Below are positions 8,164 to 20,023 of a stretch of DNA of 64,000 bases, piece by piece. The notes under the pieces are model-generated. The model did no database searches, was not told where the DNA came from, and saw nothing but the letters and a program-made list of their open reading frames with translations. The stretch's first letter is position 1, and each line of letters begins with the position of its first letter. The translations under genes were made by a program, and so were the position numbers. This stretch comes from Sagittula sp. P11. GTDB lineage: Bacteria > Pseudomonadota > Alphaproteobacteria > Rhodobacterales > Rhodobacteraceae. The DNA is taken from NCBI RefSeq assembly GCF_002814095.1, contig NZ_CP021913.1, positions 4,160,501-4,224,500 on the forward strand, read 5' to 3'.

Positions 8164-10203
8164 TCAGCTGCGCCGCCGACGGCGACCGCCGCCGGATCCG
8201 TCCCCGCCCACGTTGAAGGAGACCTGCGGCAGGGTCACGACCTTCTTCAGTTCCGGGAAGGGGTCGGTGGCATGCGGGATCGCGTTCGCGGCGACGAAAT
8301 GTTCCTGGAAGCGCGGCTCGATGGCGGTTTCCACCTTGGTGATGCGGCGCACGGTCGTCTCGATCTCGCGACGGGCCTTGAGCGAGCAGAGCGCGATGCG
8401 CGCGCCGGTTCCGGCGGCGTTGCCCGCAGAAGTCACCTTGTTGAGCGGCACGTCCGGGATCATGCCCAGCACCATGGCGTGTTTCGGCGAGATATGCGCA
8501 CCGAAGGCCCCGGCCAGCACCACGCGGTCGACCTGGTCGACGCCGCGCGTGTCCATCAGGAGCCGTGCGCCCGCATAGAGCGCGGACTTGGCAAGCTGGA
8601 TCGCGCGGATGTCGCCCTGGGTCACGGTGATCTTCGGTCCGCCCTCGGCGGTGCCGTCGTAGATCAGGTATTCATGGGTGCGGCCCGCGGGCAGGGAGCG
8701 TCCGGTGCCTGTGGCCTCGGCCGAGCCGATGAGGCCGGAGGGGTCCAGCAGCCCGGCCATGCGCATCTCGGCCACCGCCTCGATGATGCCGGAGCCGCAG
8801 ATGCCGGTGATGCCAGTCTGTGCCGTGGCCTCGGAAAAGCCGTCCTCGTCGGACCAGAGGTCGCAGCCGATGACGCGGAAGCGCGGTTCCTTGGTCTCGG
8901 GGTCGATGCGGATCGCCTCGATCGCGCCGGGCGCCGCGCGCTGGCCGGAGGAGATCTGCGCCCCTTCGAAAGCGGGGCCGGTGGGCGAGGAACAGGCCAG
9001 CGTGCGGGAGGTGTCGCCCAGCAGGATTTCGGCATTGGTGCCCACGTCGACGATCAGGGCGAGGTCCTCGGACTTGCCCGGCTGCTCGGCCAGCGCTACG
9101 GCGGCGGCGTCGGCGCCCACGTGCCCGGCGATGCAGGGCAGGATGTAGATCCGCGCGGACGCGGGCAGGGCGGTCAGGCCCAGTTCCACCGCCGAGAGGT
9201 GCAACGCGTCGGAGGTGGCCAGCGCGAAGGGCGCCTGTCCCAGCTCCACCGGGTCGATGCCCAGCAGCAGGTGGTGCATCACCGGGTTGCAGACGAAGAC
9301 GGTTTCCAGGATCGACCCGGTGTCGATCTCCGCCTCCTTCGCGATGTCGGTGGCCAGCGTGTCGATAGCCTCGCGCACGGCGGCGGTCATCTCGCGTTCG
9401 CCGCCGGGGTTCATCATCGCGTAGGAGACGCGCGACATCAGGTCCTCGCCGAAGCGGATCTGCGGGTTCATGATGCCCGCGGAGGCGACGACCGCGCCCG
9501 TATCGAGGTTCGTCAGGTGCGCGGCGATGGTGGTGGAGCCGAGGTCGATGGCCAGCCCGAAGATCCCCGCCTCGTGCAGGCCGGGCCAAAGCGCGATCAG
9601 CCGGGGGCGCGCCTCCGCATGGGTTCGGTGCAGTGCCACCGTCACCTTCCAATCGCCCTTGCGCAGGACCTTCTGCAGGACCGGCAGGATCTTCGGGTCG
9701 ACCTCCAGATCGGCGATCTCCCACTGTTCGGAGAGCGCCTTTGCCAGCCGCTGCTGGTCGCCGGTGGGGTCGTGCATGTCGGGCTCTGCCACCTCGACGT
9801 AGAAAAGCCGTGTGGCCGGGTCCATCTCGATCACCCGGTCGGCGGCGGCCTTGCGGACGACCTGCCGGTGCACCTGGCTTTCCGGCGGCACGTCGATGAC
9901 CACGTCGGACTGCACGGTGGCCTGGCAGCCGAGGCGGCGGCCGGTCTTCAGCCCGCGCACGCGGTCATAGCGTTCCTCGACGCTGTTCCATTCGGACAGC
10001 GCATCCTGCGCGACATGCACCCCATGTTTCGAGAAGTCGCCATAGGAGGGCGTGATCTGGCACTTGGAGCAGATGCCGCGCCCGCCGCAGACCGAATCGA
10101 GATCGACCCCCAGTTGCCGTGCTGCCGTCAGCACGGGCGTGCCCACCGGGAAGCGTCCGCGCTTGCCGGAAGGGGTGAAGATCACGAGGGGGTCCTGGGC
10201 CAT
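8164..10203 (-). CDS. RamA/RACo-like corrinoid-protein activator (ferredoxin plus ASKHA ATPase)
   Basis: A 679-residue cytosolic protein. The N-terminus is a 2Fe-2S ferredoxin domain with CGGRGICSKC (Cys39, Cys45, Cys48) and a later Cys near 92. The remainder is the DUF4445/ASKHA-type ATPase with DLGSTTIAAHL near 220 and VDVGTNAEI near 390. Proteins of this build use ATP to reduce Co(II) corrinoid to the active Co(I) form. In Phaeobacter-like bacteria a RamA-like protein reactivates a split B12-dependent methionine synthase, and that is the role I favour. No corrinoid protein lies next to it, and the MttB homologue is about 20 kb away. The C-terminal tail GGGRRRRRS is unusually basic. GGAG lies before the ATG. 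Confidence 0.8.
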   Translation of the reverse strand: MAQDPLVIFTPSGKRGRFPVGTPVLTAARQLGVDLDSVCGGRGICSKCQITPSYGDFSKHGVHVAQDALSEWNSVEERYDRVRGLKTGRRLGCQATVQSDVVIDVPPESQVHRQVVRKAAADRVIEMDPATRLFYVEVAEPDMHDPTGDQQRLAKALSEQWEIADLEVDPKILPVLQKVLRKGDWKVTVALHRTHAEARPRLIALWPGLHEAGIFGLAIDLGSTTIAAHLTNLDTGAVVASAGIMNPQIRFGEDLMSRVSYAMMNPGGEREMTAAVREAIDTLATDIAKEAEIDTGSILETVFVCNPVMHHLLLGIDPVELGQAPFALATSDALHLSAVELGLTALPASARIYILPCIAGHVGADAAAVALAEQPGKSEDLALIVDVGTNAEILLGDTSRTLACSSPTGPAFEGAQISSGQRAAPGAIEAIRIDPETKEPRFRVIGCDLWSDEDGFSEATAQTGITGICGSGIIEAVAEMRMAGLLDPSGLIGSAEATGTGRSLPAGRTHEYLIYDGTAEGGPKITVTQGDIRAIQLAKSALYAGARLLMDTRGVDQVDRVVLAGAFGAHISPKHAMVLGMIPDVPLNKVTSAGNAAGTGARIALCSLKARREIETTVRRITKVETAIEPRFQEHFVAANAIPHATDPFPELKKVVTLPQVSFNVGGDGSGGGRRRRRS

Positions 10204-10321
10204 GGTCGCTCCGCGTACAGTCTGGGTCCGTCGTGGCGGAACATAGCGACTGCGCGCGCGAGCGAAAGGCCGGAACGCGGCATCGGTCGGCGGGATTGCG
10301 TCGGAAGGGGCCGGAAATGCG

Positions 10322-10351
10322 AACGGCGGCGCCCCGCAAGGCCCCGCCGTT
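10322..10351 (-). terminator. Hairpin downstream of the DsrE-like gene
   Basis: AACGGCG at 10322-10328 and CGCCGTT at 10345-10351 pair outside a GC-rich inner segment, about 20 bases after the stop of the DsrE-like gene. The U-tract on the minus strand is weak. Confidence 0.4.
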
Positions 10352-10371
10352 TCCCGTCACCGGCCGAGGCG

Positions 10372-10827
10372 TCAGGGTTTGATGTAGGTGTATCCCATCG
10401 CCTGGAGGCGAGAGAGTTCGGCCACGCCGGAGGGGACGATGTCCTCTTCCCAGACGTCGTAGAGGTCGTCGCCGTAGTTGATGTTGCGGCCTTCGAGGGT
10501 GTTGTTGCAGACGTGGAAAGCGACGTTCTGGCTTTTCAGAGAGCCGATGGCGGTCTGCAGGCGGTCGTCCTTCTTGGCGTTCATCACGAGGCCCACGCCA
10601 TTGCCGTGCATCACCACGACCACCTCGAGGTTCCCTGCGCCCACCGCGTTGATGTGGTTCTGGATGTTGCGCATCGCGCCCATGTAGCCCTTGCTGTCCT
10701 CGCCGCCGTCCTCGTTGATGTGGTAGACGACCTTCTGGGTGCCGTAGCGTTCATTTGCCATCGCGGGCTGCGCCAGAACGAAAATGCCGAATGTCAGCGC
10801 GAAAAGCGCCCTTGCCATAAGTCTCAT
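10372..10827 (-). CDS. Exported DsrE-like family protein
   Basis: 151 residues. The start at 10825-10827 follows a strong GGGAGGAAAA site and gives a clean signal peptide (MRLMARALFALTFGIFVL, then AQPAMA), so the mature protein should be periplasmic. The body (KVVYHINEDG, EVVVVMHGNGV, VAFHVCNNTL) follows the DsrE/DsrF-like fold, whose cytosolic members relay sulfur through a conserved cysteine; one Cys is visible in HVCNNT. No sox, dsr or sqr gene lies nearby, so a sulfur role is only a family-level guess. An AT-rich stretch at 10895-10930 precedes it and probably holds its promoter. Confidence 0.75.
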   Translation of the reverse strand: MRLMARALFALTFGIFVLAQPAMANERYGTQKVVYHINEDGGEDSKGYMGAMRNIQNHINAVGAGNLEVVVVMHGNGVGLVMNAKKDDRLQTAIGSLKSQNVAFHVCNNTLEGRNINYGDDLYDVWEEDIVPSGVAELSRLQAMGYTYIKP

Positions 10828-10970
10828 TGGTTTTCCTCCCTTGGCGGGGGGCGTCCTGCTGCCCCCGTGCCGGTCCAGAGCCGCTGCTGGCTCTCGTAAC
10901 ATCATTTACGAATGTATGAATAAGTCAACGGTTTCGAGCCCGGATCGCGGGACCCGAGGGACAGTCAGGG

Positions 10971-12119
10971 TCAGGATTGCTCCAGCCAGCGCAGGATTTC
11001 GCCGCGATTTCCGTCGAGATCCGGCGCCGGGCTGCGCGAGGTCGGATCGGGCGCGTCGGTCATCTTGATCGGGTTGCCCGCGGCCTTGAACGCCTGCCGC
11101 CCGTTCTTGTCCAGCACGTCGACCACCATGTTGCGCGCGAGGATCTGCGGGTCCTTCAGCACCTGGTCGACGGTCTGGATCGGGCCGGTGGGGATGCCCG
11201 CCGCCGTCAGCTTGGCGATCCAGTGGGCGCGGGTGTTCTCGAGCGTCACCGCCTCGATCAGCCGCTTCAGCAGGCGCGCGTTCTGGCAGCGCGCGGGGTT
11301 GGTGGCAAAGCGTTCGTCGTCGGAGATCGGCAGGTTCAGCGCGATGCAGAGCCGCTCGAACAGCCGGTCGTTCCCGGCGGCGATCACGAACAGCCCGTCG
11401 GAGGCGTGGAAGGTCTCGAACGGGGTGATCGAGGGATGGCGCGCGCCGGAGGGGCCGGGCGCCTTGCCGGTGACGGTGGTCAGCGCCACGGCGTGTTCGA
11501 GGATCGCGAGCTGGCTGTCGAGCATCGCCACGTCGATCTTGCGGCCCTTGCCGGTGCGTTCGCGGTCCAGCAGCGCGGCGAGGATGCCCTGCGTCAGGAA
11601 CATGCCCGCCACGATATCGCCGATGGAGGCGCCGACGCGCACCGGCTCGCGGTCCTTCTCGCCGGTGATCGACATGACGCCGCCGCGCGCCTGAACGACC
11701 ATGTCGTAGGCCGGGCGCTTGGCATCCGGGCCGGTGTGGCCAAAGCCCGACACCGCGCCGTAGACCAGCCGGGGGTAGGCGGCGTGCAGGGTTTCCCAGC
11801 CGTAGCCCAGGCGTTCCATCACGCCGGGGCGGTAGTTCTCGACGATCACGTCGGCGCGCGGCAGGAGCTTTTCGAAGATCGCGCGGTCGTTGTCTTCCTT
11901 GAGGTTGAGCGCGATGGACTTCTTGCCGTGGTTGATCGCGGCGAAGTAGGCGGACTTGCCGTCCTTGAAGGGCGGGAAGGTGCGCGTGTCGTCGCCGGAC
12001 TCGGGCGGCTCCACCTTGATGACGGTGGCGCCCATGTCGGCCATCGTGACGGTGCAGAAGGGCCCCGCCAGGACATGCGTCAGGTCGAGGATCGTATAGC
12101 CTTTGAGTGGGGCGGTCAT
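10971..12119 (-). CDS. CaiB/BaiF family (class III) CoA-transferase
   Basis: A 382-residue cytosolic enzyme of the formyl-CoA transferase family, which moves CoA between organic acids. Family features are the opening LKGYTILDLTHVLAGPFCT, the ADVIVENYRPGVMERLG segment, the RPAYDMVVQARGG segment and IGDIVAG, where Asp168 should be the catalytic residue that forms the mixed anhydride. The start at 12117-12119 is preceded by GGAGG; an upstream in-frame ATG (12272) adds a basic stretch unlike the family. There is no neighbouring acyl-CoA dehydrogenase to suggest the substrate. Confidence 0.87.
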   Translation of the reverse strand: MTAPLKGYTILDLTHVLAGPFCTVTMADMGATVIKVEPPESGDDTRTFPPFKDGKSAYFAAINHGKKSIALNLKEDNDRAIFEKLLPRADVIVENYRPGVMERLGYGWETLHAAYPRLVYGAVSGFGHTGPDAKRPAYDMVVQARGGVMSITGEKDREPVRVGASIGDIVAGMFLTQGILAALLDRERTGKGRKIDVAMLDSQLAILEHAVALTTVTGKAPGPSGARHPSITPFETFHASDGLFVIAAGNDRLFERLCIALNLPISDDERFATNPARCQNARLLKRLIEAVTLENTRAHWIAKLTAAGIPTGPIQTVDQVLKDPQILARNMVVDVLDKNGRQAFKAAGNPIKMTDAPDPTSRSPAPDLDGNRGEILRWLEQS

Positions 12120-12298
12120 TGTCGTGCCTCCGGATGTCTGCTGCTCGGGTGCCAGCAAACCGCGACGGGGCCGTGACGGCAAGGGGTTTTGCCGCAGGGT
12201 CGCTGCGACGCGGCGGAGGATGGCTGATCTTTCCGCTGCAGGCATGGCGCGCGCCGCGACGGGCGCGCGCATTTGTCCCGGTGCGGGGGCGGTGCCGC

Positions 12299-15011
<2,713 letters not shown>

Positions 15012-15012
<1 letters not shown>

Positions 15013-15806
15013 TGGACGGCGCGGGCACGCCCGGGGTGGACCGCTTCGTCTCCGGCGAGGTGGAGGTCCTGTGCCTGACCGACGGCAGCACCGTGCTGCC
15101 GCCGGAGGTCTTTCCTGCGCTCGACGCCGACACCCGCGCCGCGCGGCTGGCGGCCCGCGGGATGGAGGACATCACCACCGCCTTCAACGCCTACGTGCTG
15201 CGGCACGCGGGCGGGATCGACCTCGTGGACACGGGATGCGGATCGCTGGTGGGCGAGGGCGCGGGCCACATGGTGCGCCTCATGGCGGAGCTCGGGATCG
15301 CGCCGGGCGACGTGGACCGCATCATCTTCACCCACCTGCACGGCGACCATGTCGGCGGCGCGTTCGGCGACGGTGGCCTTGTCTTTCCGCAGGCCGAAGT
15401 GCTGATGCACCGCGCGGAGGCGGACCACTGGCGCGGCAAGGACGCGCCCGGCGGCCGCATGGTGGCAGAGGCGGGGCGGCTCGTGCTGCTGGAGGACGGG
15501 GCCGACCTGGGCCACGGCATGCGGCTCTGGCACCTGCCGGGACATACGCCGGGCCACAGCGGCCTGCGGATCGGCGCGCTGGCGATCGTGGCGGACATCG
15601 CGCACGCCGAGGCTCTGCAACTGCCCGACCCGAACCTGTCGCCGACCTATGACGTGGACCCGGTGCAGGCGGCCGAGACGCGTCTGGCCGCGCTGTCCCG
15701 CGTCGCGGCCGAAGGTCTGGTCTGGTCCGGCTGCCACATGCTGGGACCACAGAAGTTTGCCCGCCTCGCGCGGGACGGAGACGGCTTCGCGCGGGTTGCG
15801 CTGTGA
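15012..15806 (+). CDS. MBL-fold metallo-hydrolase
   Basis: 264 residues with the metallo-beta-lactamase zinc motif THLHGDH at about 106-112, an earlier DTGCGS strand, the later LPGHTPGHSG histidine and IVADIAHAE with the bridging Asp. The fold family includes lactonases, glyoxalase II and many esterases; no specific activity can be assigned. The ATG overlaps the guaB stop by one base, and its own stop overlaps the next gene by four bases, so translation of the three is likely coupled. Confidence 0.87.
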
Positions 15807-16963
15807 CGCCGGCGGCCCGCATCCAGGCCGCCGCCGAGCTGATCGACCGGATCGCGCAAGGCGAGGCCGCCGAGAAGGCGCTGACCACATGGGGACGTAC
15901 CTCGCGCTTTGCCGGGTCGAAGGACCGTGCCGCGGTGCGCGATCATGTCTTCGACGTGCTGCGGATGTGGCGGTCAACCGCGGCGATGGGCGGCGGAGAG
16001 AGCGGGCGCGCCCGGATGCTCGGCCTCCAGCGTCTGCGCGGCACCGATCCCGATACGCTGTTCGACGGCAAGGGCCATGCGCCCGCACCGCTGTCAGAGG
16101 CGGAGCGCACCGCCGGTCATACGCCCGAAGGCGCGGACGCCTGGGACCTGCCGGACTGGCTGGCGGACAGGTTTCTTGCGGACCTTGGCGAGGCCGCCGC
16201 TCCGACCGCGCTGGCCCTGCGGGACCGGGCGCCTGTCTTCCTGCGCGTCAACACCCTGAAATGCGATCTGGCGGCGGCGCGGGACCGCCTTGCCGCCGAA
16301 GGGGTGGAGACTGCGCCGCATCCCCTGTCGCCCACTGCCCTTGAGGTGCTGTCCGGCGCGCGGGGGCTGGTGCGGACCGGGGCCTTCACCGACGGCTGGG
16401 TCGAGCTTCAGGACGCCGCCAGCCAGGCTGTGGTCGATCTGATCCCGGCAGAGGGCGCGGGCCGCGTGCTCGACTATTGCGCCGGGGGCGGGGGCAAGAC
16501 GCTGGCGCTGGCGGCACGGCTGCCGGGCGCGCGTATCTTCGCCCACGACGCCGATCCGGGCCGGATGTCCGACCTGCCGCAACGCGCGGCGCGGGCCGGG
16601 GCGGAGGTCACCGTGACCCGTAAACCCGAAGGGGTCTTCGACCTGGTGATGGCGGATGTGCCCTGCTCCGGAAGCGGCGCGTGGCGCCGTGCGCCCGAAG
16701 GCAAGTGGCGCCTGACCGAAGACCGCCTGACGGACCTGCAGGGCATCCAGCAGGGCATCCTTGCGACCTGCGCCGACCGCGTCGCGCCGGGCGGCTGCCT
16801 CGCCTATGCCACCTGTTCGGTGCTGGCCGCCGAGAACGAGAAGCAGATCGCGCGGTTCCTCGCGGAGAGACCGGACTGGCGGCGCGGGCCGTCACGGCAG
16901 TTCCTGCCCTCGGACGGCGGCGACGGGTTCTTCGTCTGCTGCCTGATCTCGGGCCGCGCCTGA
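15803..16963 (+). CDS. RsmB/NOP family RNA cytosine-C5 methyltransferase
   Basis: A 386-residue SAM-dependent enzyme with the RsmB/NOP signature: SAM-binding motif I LDYCAGGGGKT, motif IV DVPCSGSG with the product-release cysteine near 288, and motif VI YATCSV with the catalytic cysteine near 337. An N-terminal NusB-like helical region of about 80 residues precedes it, as in RsmB (16S rRNA m5C967), but it is short, so a related specificity is possible. The start is GTG at 15803, overlapping the upstream stop by four bases (GTGA). Confidence 0.85.
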   Translation: MTPAARIQAAAELIDRIAQGEAAEKALTTWGRTSRFAGSKDRAAVRDHVFDVLRMWRSTAAMGGGESGRARMLGLQRLRGTDPDTLFDGKGHAPAPLSEAERTAGHTPEGADAWDLPDWLADRFLADLGEAAAPTALALRDRAPVFLRVNTLKCDLAAARDRLAAEGVETAPHPLSPTALEVLSGARGLVRTGAFTDGWVELQDAASQAVVDLIPAEGAGRVLDYCAGGGGKTLALAARLPGARIFAHDADPGRMSDLPQRAARAGAEVTVTRKPEGVFDLVMADVPCSGSGAWRRAPEGKWRLTEDRLTDLQGIQQGILATCADRVAPGGCLAYATCSVLAAENEKQIARFLAERPDWRRGPSRQFLPSDGGDGFFVCCLISGRA

Positions 16964-17029
16964 CCGCATCCGACCGTGCCGCACGAGGCCACAACCTAGG
17001 GCTGTAAGTTGCGTCGTGCGCTATCACGG

Positions 17030-17045
17030 TTAACATGCCGTTAAC
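17030..17045 (+). promoter_or_regulatory. Perfect CtrA-binding box before cckA
   Basis: TTAA-CATGCCG-TTAAC matches the CtrA consensus TTAA-N7-TTAAC exactly and sits in a near-palindrome, GGTTAAC-ATGCC-GTTAACC. It ends 14 bases before the ATG used for cckA, so it could act as an activator site for a promoter firing just downstream or as a repressor site. Confidence 0.7.
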
Positions 17046-17059
17046 CTCTCGGCAGTCGA

Positions 17060-19390
17060 ATGGATGGAGGCGATTCGAGGCGAAAGCCAGTTGTGGAGGA
17101 CATCATCGCGCGCCGTGGCGACAATTTGCACAGCCTCACCCCGATTATCGGGTCGGTGATCCTTATCGTCATCGCGGCCTGTGCGCTGTGGGTCTCGCAA
17201 TGGGCCAGCGCGCATGAGGTGCAGGTGGCCGCCCTTGCCGTGACCGGCGCACTGTCCTGCGTGGCGCTGATCTGGCTGGCCGTCGACATCTACCAGTCGG
17301 GCCGCAACCGCCGTACCCTGCGCCGTCTTGCCGAGTTCACCGAGACGGAGCCGGGCTTCTGTTTCATCTGCGACGACAGCGGGCGCCTCTACCACGCCAA
17401 CGCCGCCGCCCGCAGCCGGTTTCAACCGGCAAAGGGAGAGGCGCTGGCGCAGCTCCTGCGCGACGTCTTTGCCAGCAGCGAGGGCATCCTCTACCGGCTC
17501 TGGCAAAAGAGCCTGACGACCGGCTACGCGATCGAGGACGTCACCAGCCATTCCGAGGGTTTTCGCATATATGTCAGACGCTTCTCCGACGACGCTGTGC
17601 TCTGGCGGCTGGAGTCGGAGGCGCAGCGCAGCGCCGGGACCGTGCGCAGCGACCTGCCGCTGATGTCGCTGGGCCGGAACGGCGCTGTCCTCTACATGAA
17701 CGCCGCGGCGCGCAGCCTTGTCGGCGGGCGGGCGAAACGGCTGGAGGATGTCTTCGTCGATCTTCCGCTGCGCCCGGGCGGCGTGCATCACCTCAGCAAC
17801 ACGGAAGGCGAGCAACGGGTGCTGGTGCAGTCGAGCGACATCGGCGCCGGGCGGGTGGAACTGGTGCTCTCGCCCATCGCGACGGAAACGGATCCGGAGG
17901 ACAGTGTCGGCACCTTCGACGGGCTGCCCGTGCCGCTGCTGAAGGTGTCGCCCGACGGCGCCATCCTGCGCGCCAACCCGGAGGCGCGGCGCATGCTCGA
18001 CCTCGGCAGCACAACCGCGCCGGGCCAGCTGGCCGAGCACATGGAAGGGCTGGGCCGCGCGATCAAGGACTGGCTGCAGGAGGCGGCGGACGGACGCGGC
18101 CTGCACCGCTCGGAGTTTCTGCGCCTGACGCGCGCCGACCGCGAGGTCTTTGTCCAGGTGACGCTGAACCGGGTGATCGAGGACGGGGAGAAGCGGCTGG
18201 TCGCCGTGCTGAACGACGCGACCGAGCTCAAGACACTCGAGGCGCAGTTCGTACAGAGCCAGAAGATGCAGGCCATCGGTCAGCTTGCCGGCGGCGTCGC
18301 GCATGACTTCAACAACCTTCTGACAGCGATTTCAGGGCATTGCGACCTGTTGTTGCTGCGCCATGATCAGGGCGATCCGGATTACGGCGACCTCGTTCAG
18401 ATCAACCAGAACGCCAACCGCGCGGCGGCGCTGGTGGGGCAGTTGCTCGCGTTTTCGCGCAAGCAGACCATGCAGCCGGAGGTGCTGGACCTGCGCGACA
18501 CGCTGTCCGACCTGGCCCACCTGCTGAACCGGCTGGTGGGCGAGAAGGTGCGCCTGACCCTGCGCCACGACCCGGCGCTGCCGCCCGTCCGCGGCGACCG
18601 GCGGCAGCTGGAACAGGTGATGATGAACCTCGTGGTGAACGCCCGGGATGCCATGCCCGAAGGCGGCGAGATCCTCGTGGAGACGGAGCGCCGCATCCTG
18701 CGCGAACCGTTGAAGCGCGACCGCGCGGTGGTGGCGCCGGGGACCTACGTCTCTGTCCGGGTGATCGACGAGGGCATGGGCATCCCCGCGGACAAGCTGC
18801 AGAAGGTGTTCGAGCCGTTCTTTACCACGAAGCGGACGGGCGAGGGCACGGGGCTGGGCCTCTCCACGGTCTACGGCATCGTCAAGCAGACCGGCGGTTT
18901 CATCTTCGTCGACAGCGTGGTCGGGCAGGGCACCTGCTTTACCCTGATGCTGCCCGCCCACGAGGTCGTCGCCGCGAAGGCCGCTCCGGTGGCGATCAAG
19001 GAAGAGGCCCGCCTGCCACAGAAGGGATCGGGCGTGGTGCTTCTGGTCGAGGACGAGGCGCCGGTGCGCGCCTTTGCCGCCCGAGCCCTCCGGCTGCGCG
19101 GCTACACGGTGATCGAGGCGGAGACGGCCGAAGACGCTCTGAAGACCCTCGACGACGAGAAGCTGGCGGTCGATGTCTTTGTCACCGACGTCGTGATGCC
19201 GGGCATGGACGGGCCGACCTGGGTGCGCAAGGCCCGCGAAAGCCGCCCCGACACGCGCGTTGTCTTTGTCTCGGGTTATGCAGAGGATGCCTTTGGCGAA
19301 GGGTCGGAGGCGATCCCGAACTCCGTCTTCCTGCCCAAACCCTTCTCGCTTTCCGAACTGACCGAGACGGTGCACCAGCAGTTGAACTGA
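17060..19390 (+). CDS. cckA: Hybrid sensor histidine kinase CckA
   Basis: 776 residues: two membrane helices at about 28-46 and 52-75, PAS-like sensory regions at about 85-390, a HisKA domain with GGVAHDFNNLL (phosphorylated His415), the HATPase with N-box NLVVNARDAM and GLGLSTVYGIV, and a C-terminal receiver with VLLVEDEAPVR and phospho-acceptor Asp710 in VTDVVMPGMDG. The two-helix membrane anchor, PAS regions and receiver order are those of CckA, which passes phosphate through ChpT to CtrA. chpT is also in this window (47901-48506). The ATG at 17060 has a poor ribosome site; a GTG in frame at 17093 follows GAGG and could be the start if transcription begins below the CtrA box. Confidence 0.92.
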   Translation: MDGGDSRRKPVVEDIIARRGDNLHSLTPIIGSVILIVIAACALWVSQWASAHEVQVAALAVTGALSCVALIWLAVDIYQSGRNRRTLRRLAEFTETEPGFCFICDDSGRLYHANAAARSRFQPAKGEALAQLLRDVFASSEGILYRLWQKSLTTGYAIEDVTSHSEGFRIYVRRFSDDAVLWRLESEAQRSAGTVRSDLPLMSLGRNGAVLYMNAAARSLVGGRAKRLEDVFVDLPLRPGGVHHLSNTEGEQRVLVQSSDIGAGRVELVLSPIATETDPEDSVGTFDGLPVPLLKVSPDGAILRANPEARRMLDLGSTTAPGQLAEHMEGLGRAIKDWLQEAADGRGLHRSEFLRLTRADREVFVQVTLNRVIEDGEKRLVAVLNDATELKTLEAQFVQSQKMQAIGQLAGGVAHDFNNLLTAISGHCDLLLLRHDQGDPDYGDLVQINQNANRAAALVGQLLAFSRKQTMQPEVLDLRDTLSDLAHLLNRLVGEKVRLTLRHDPALPPVRGDRRQLEQVMMNLVVNARDAMPEGGEILVETERRILREPLKRDRAVVAPGTYVSVRVIDEGMGIPADKLQKVFEPFFTTKRTGEGTGLGLSTVYGIVKQTGGFIFVDSVVGQGTCFTLMLPAHEVVAAKAAPVAIKEEARLPQKGSGVVLLVEDEAPVRAFAARALRLRGYTVIEAETAEDALKTLDDEKLAVDVFVTDVVMPGMDGPTWVRKARESRPDTRVVFVSGYAEDAFGEGSEAIPNSVFLPKPFSLSELTETVHQQLN

Positions 19391-19429
19391 CGCCGCCATG
19401 ACCTTGATTTGACGATCAGAACCCCTCGT

Positions 19430-20023
19430 TCAGGTGGCGCGTTCCCAGATCTCGAAATCTTCGGCGCACTTGCGGCGCAGCTTCTCTTCCGTTGCGGCGG
19501 AAAGGTCGGTGTCGCGCCGGGGCGACACGTTTTCACGCGGGAGGTCCAGCGTGACGCCCAGCCGGTCCTCAAGGAAGCCGATCAGGCCCGACTGATTCTC
19601 GTACTTGAAGAGATGCGTGACGGAAACGCCGTTGGGGCGCGGCTCCACGAACTTGGCTTGGCTGCCGACATTGGCGAAAGGCGGGCGGTCGCCCTGCGCG
19701 TAGGCCTGACAGAAGTCGTCAAAGCTCATGTCGCGGGTCGAGGTCGGCTTGCCCTCGAGAAACGCGCGCTGCCGGTAGCGATACCAGGAGCCAAGCCACG
19801 ACACGGGTTCGCGGATCACGGCCAGAAGCTCCATGTCCTCGCCGCCGACCTTCTCGAACATCGGGCGGAAGAAGCGGTTGTAGCGGTAGACCGGCGCGTG
19901 TTTCAGCTCCGGCGGGTCGGACACGACCATCGACGCCAAGGGGCCAAGCGCCGTCGCATAGGCCGAGGTCCCGGTCTTCGGCACCGCCAGCATCACCAGA
20001 CGCTGCTTCCAGAACACCAACAT
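19430..20023 (-). CDS. Sulfotransferase-like P-loop protein
   Basis: 197 residues. The opening RLVMLAVPKTGTSAYATAL carries the PAPS-binding loop motif PKTGTS (15-20) of sulfotransferases, followed by ELLAVIREPVSWLGSWYRYR, which fits the 3'-phosphate-binding Arg/Ser segment. The acceptor substrate is unknown. Homologues in Rhodobacterales are often mislabelled gamma-glutamyl kinase, a name the sequence does not support. The start at 20021-20023 lacks a clear ribosome site. The gene is divergent from recA. Confidence 0.7.
   Translation of the reverse strand: MLVFWKQRLVMLAVPKTGTSAYATALGPLASMVVSDPPELKHAPVYRYNRFFRPMFEKVGGEDMELLAVIREPVSWLGSWYRYRQRAFLEGKPTSTRDMSFDDFCQAYAQGDRPPFANVGSQAKFVEPRPNGVSVTHLFKYENQSGLIGFLEDRLGVTLDLPRENVSPRRDTDLSAATEEKLRRKCAEDFEIWERAT

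Noticed and set aside
8272-10899. A very long open frame on the plus strand, antisense to the corrinoid activator and DsrE-like genes
   Set aside because: Long antisense frames are a by-product of GC-rich third positions; the translation is low-complexity His/Gly/Arg-rich and matches no family. The same holds for the long plus frame opposite gyrA (57784-60363) and the minus frame opposite uup (2435-3991).
10895-10930. AT-rich ATTC repeats upstream of the DsrE-like gene as an SqrR/BigR (ATTC-N8-GAAT) operator
   Set aside because: The ATTC units are direct repeats four bases apart on the minus strand; neither has GAAT at the required distance.
19430-20023. Gamma-glutamyl kinase as the product name
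   Set aside because: The PKTGTS loop and following segment are those of sulfotransferases; true glutamate 5-kinase is encoded at 45329-46435.
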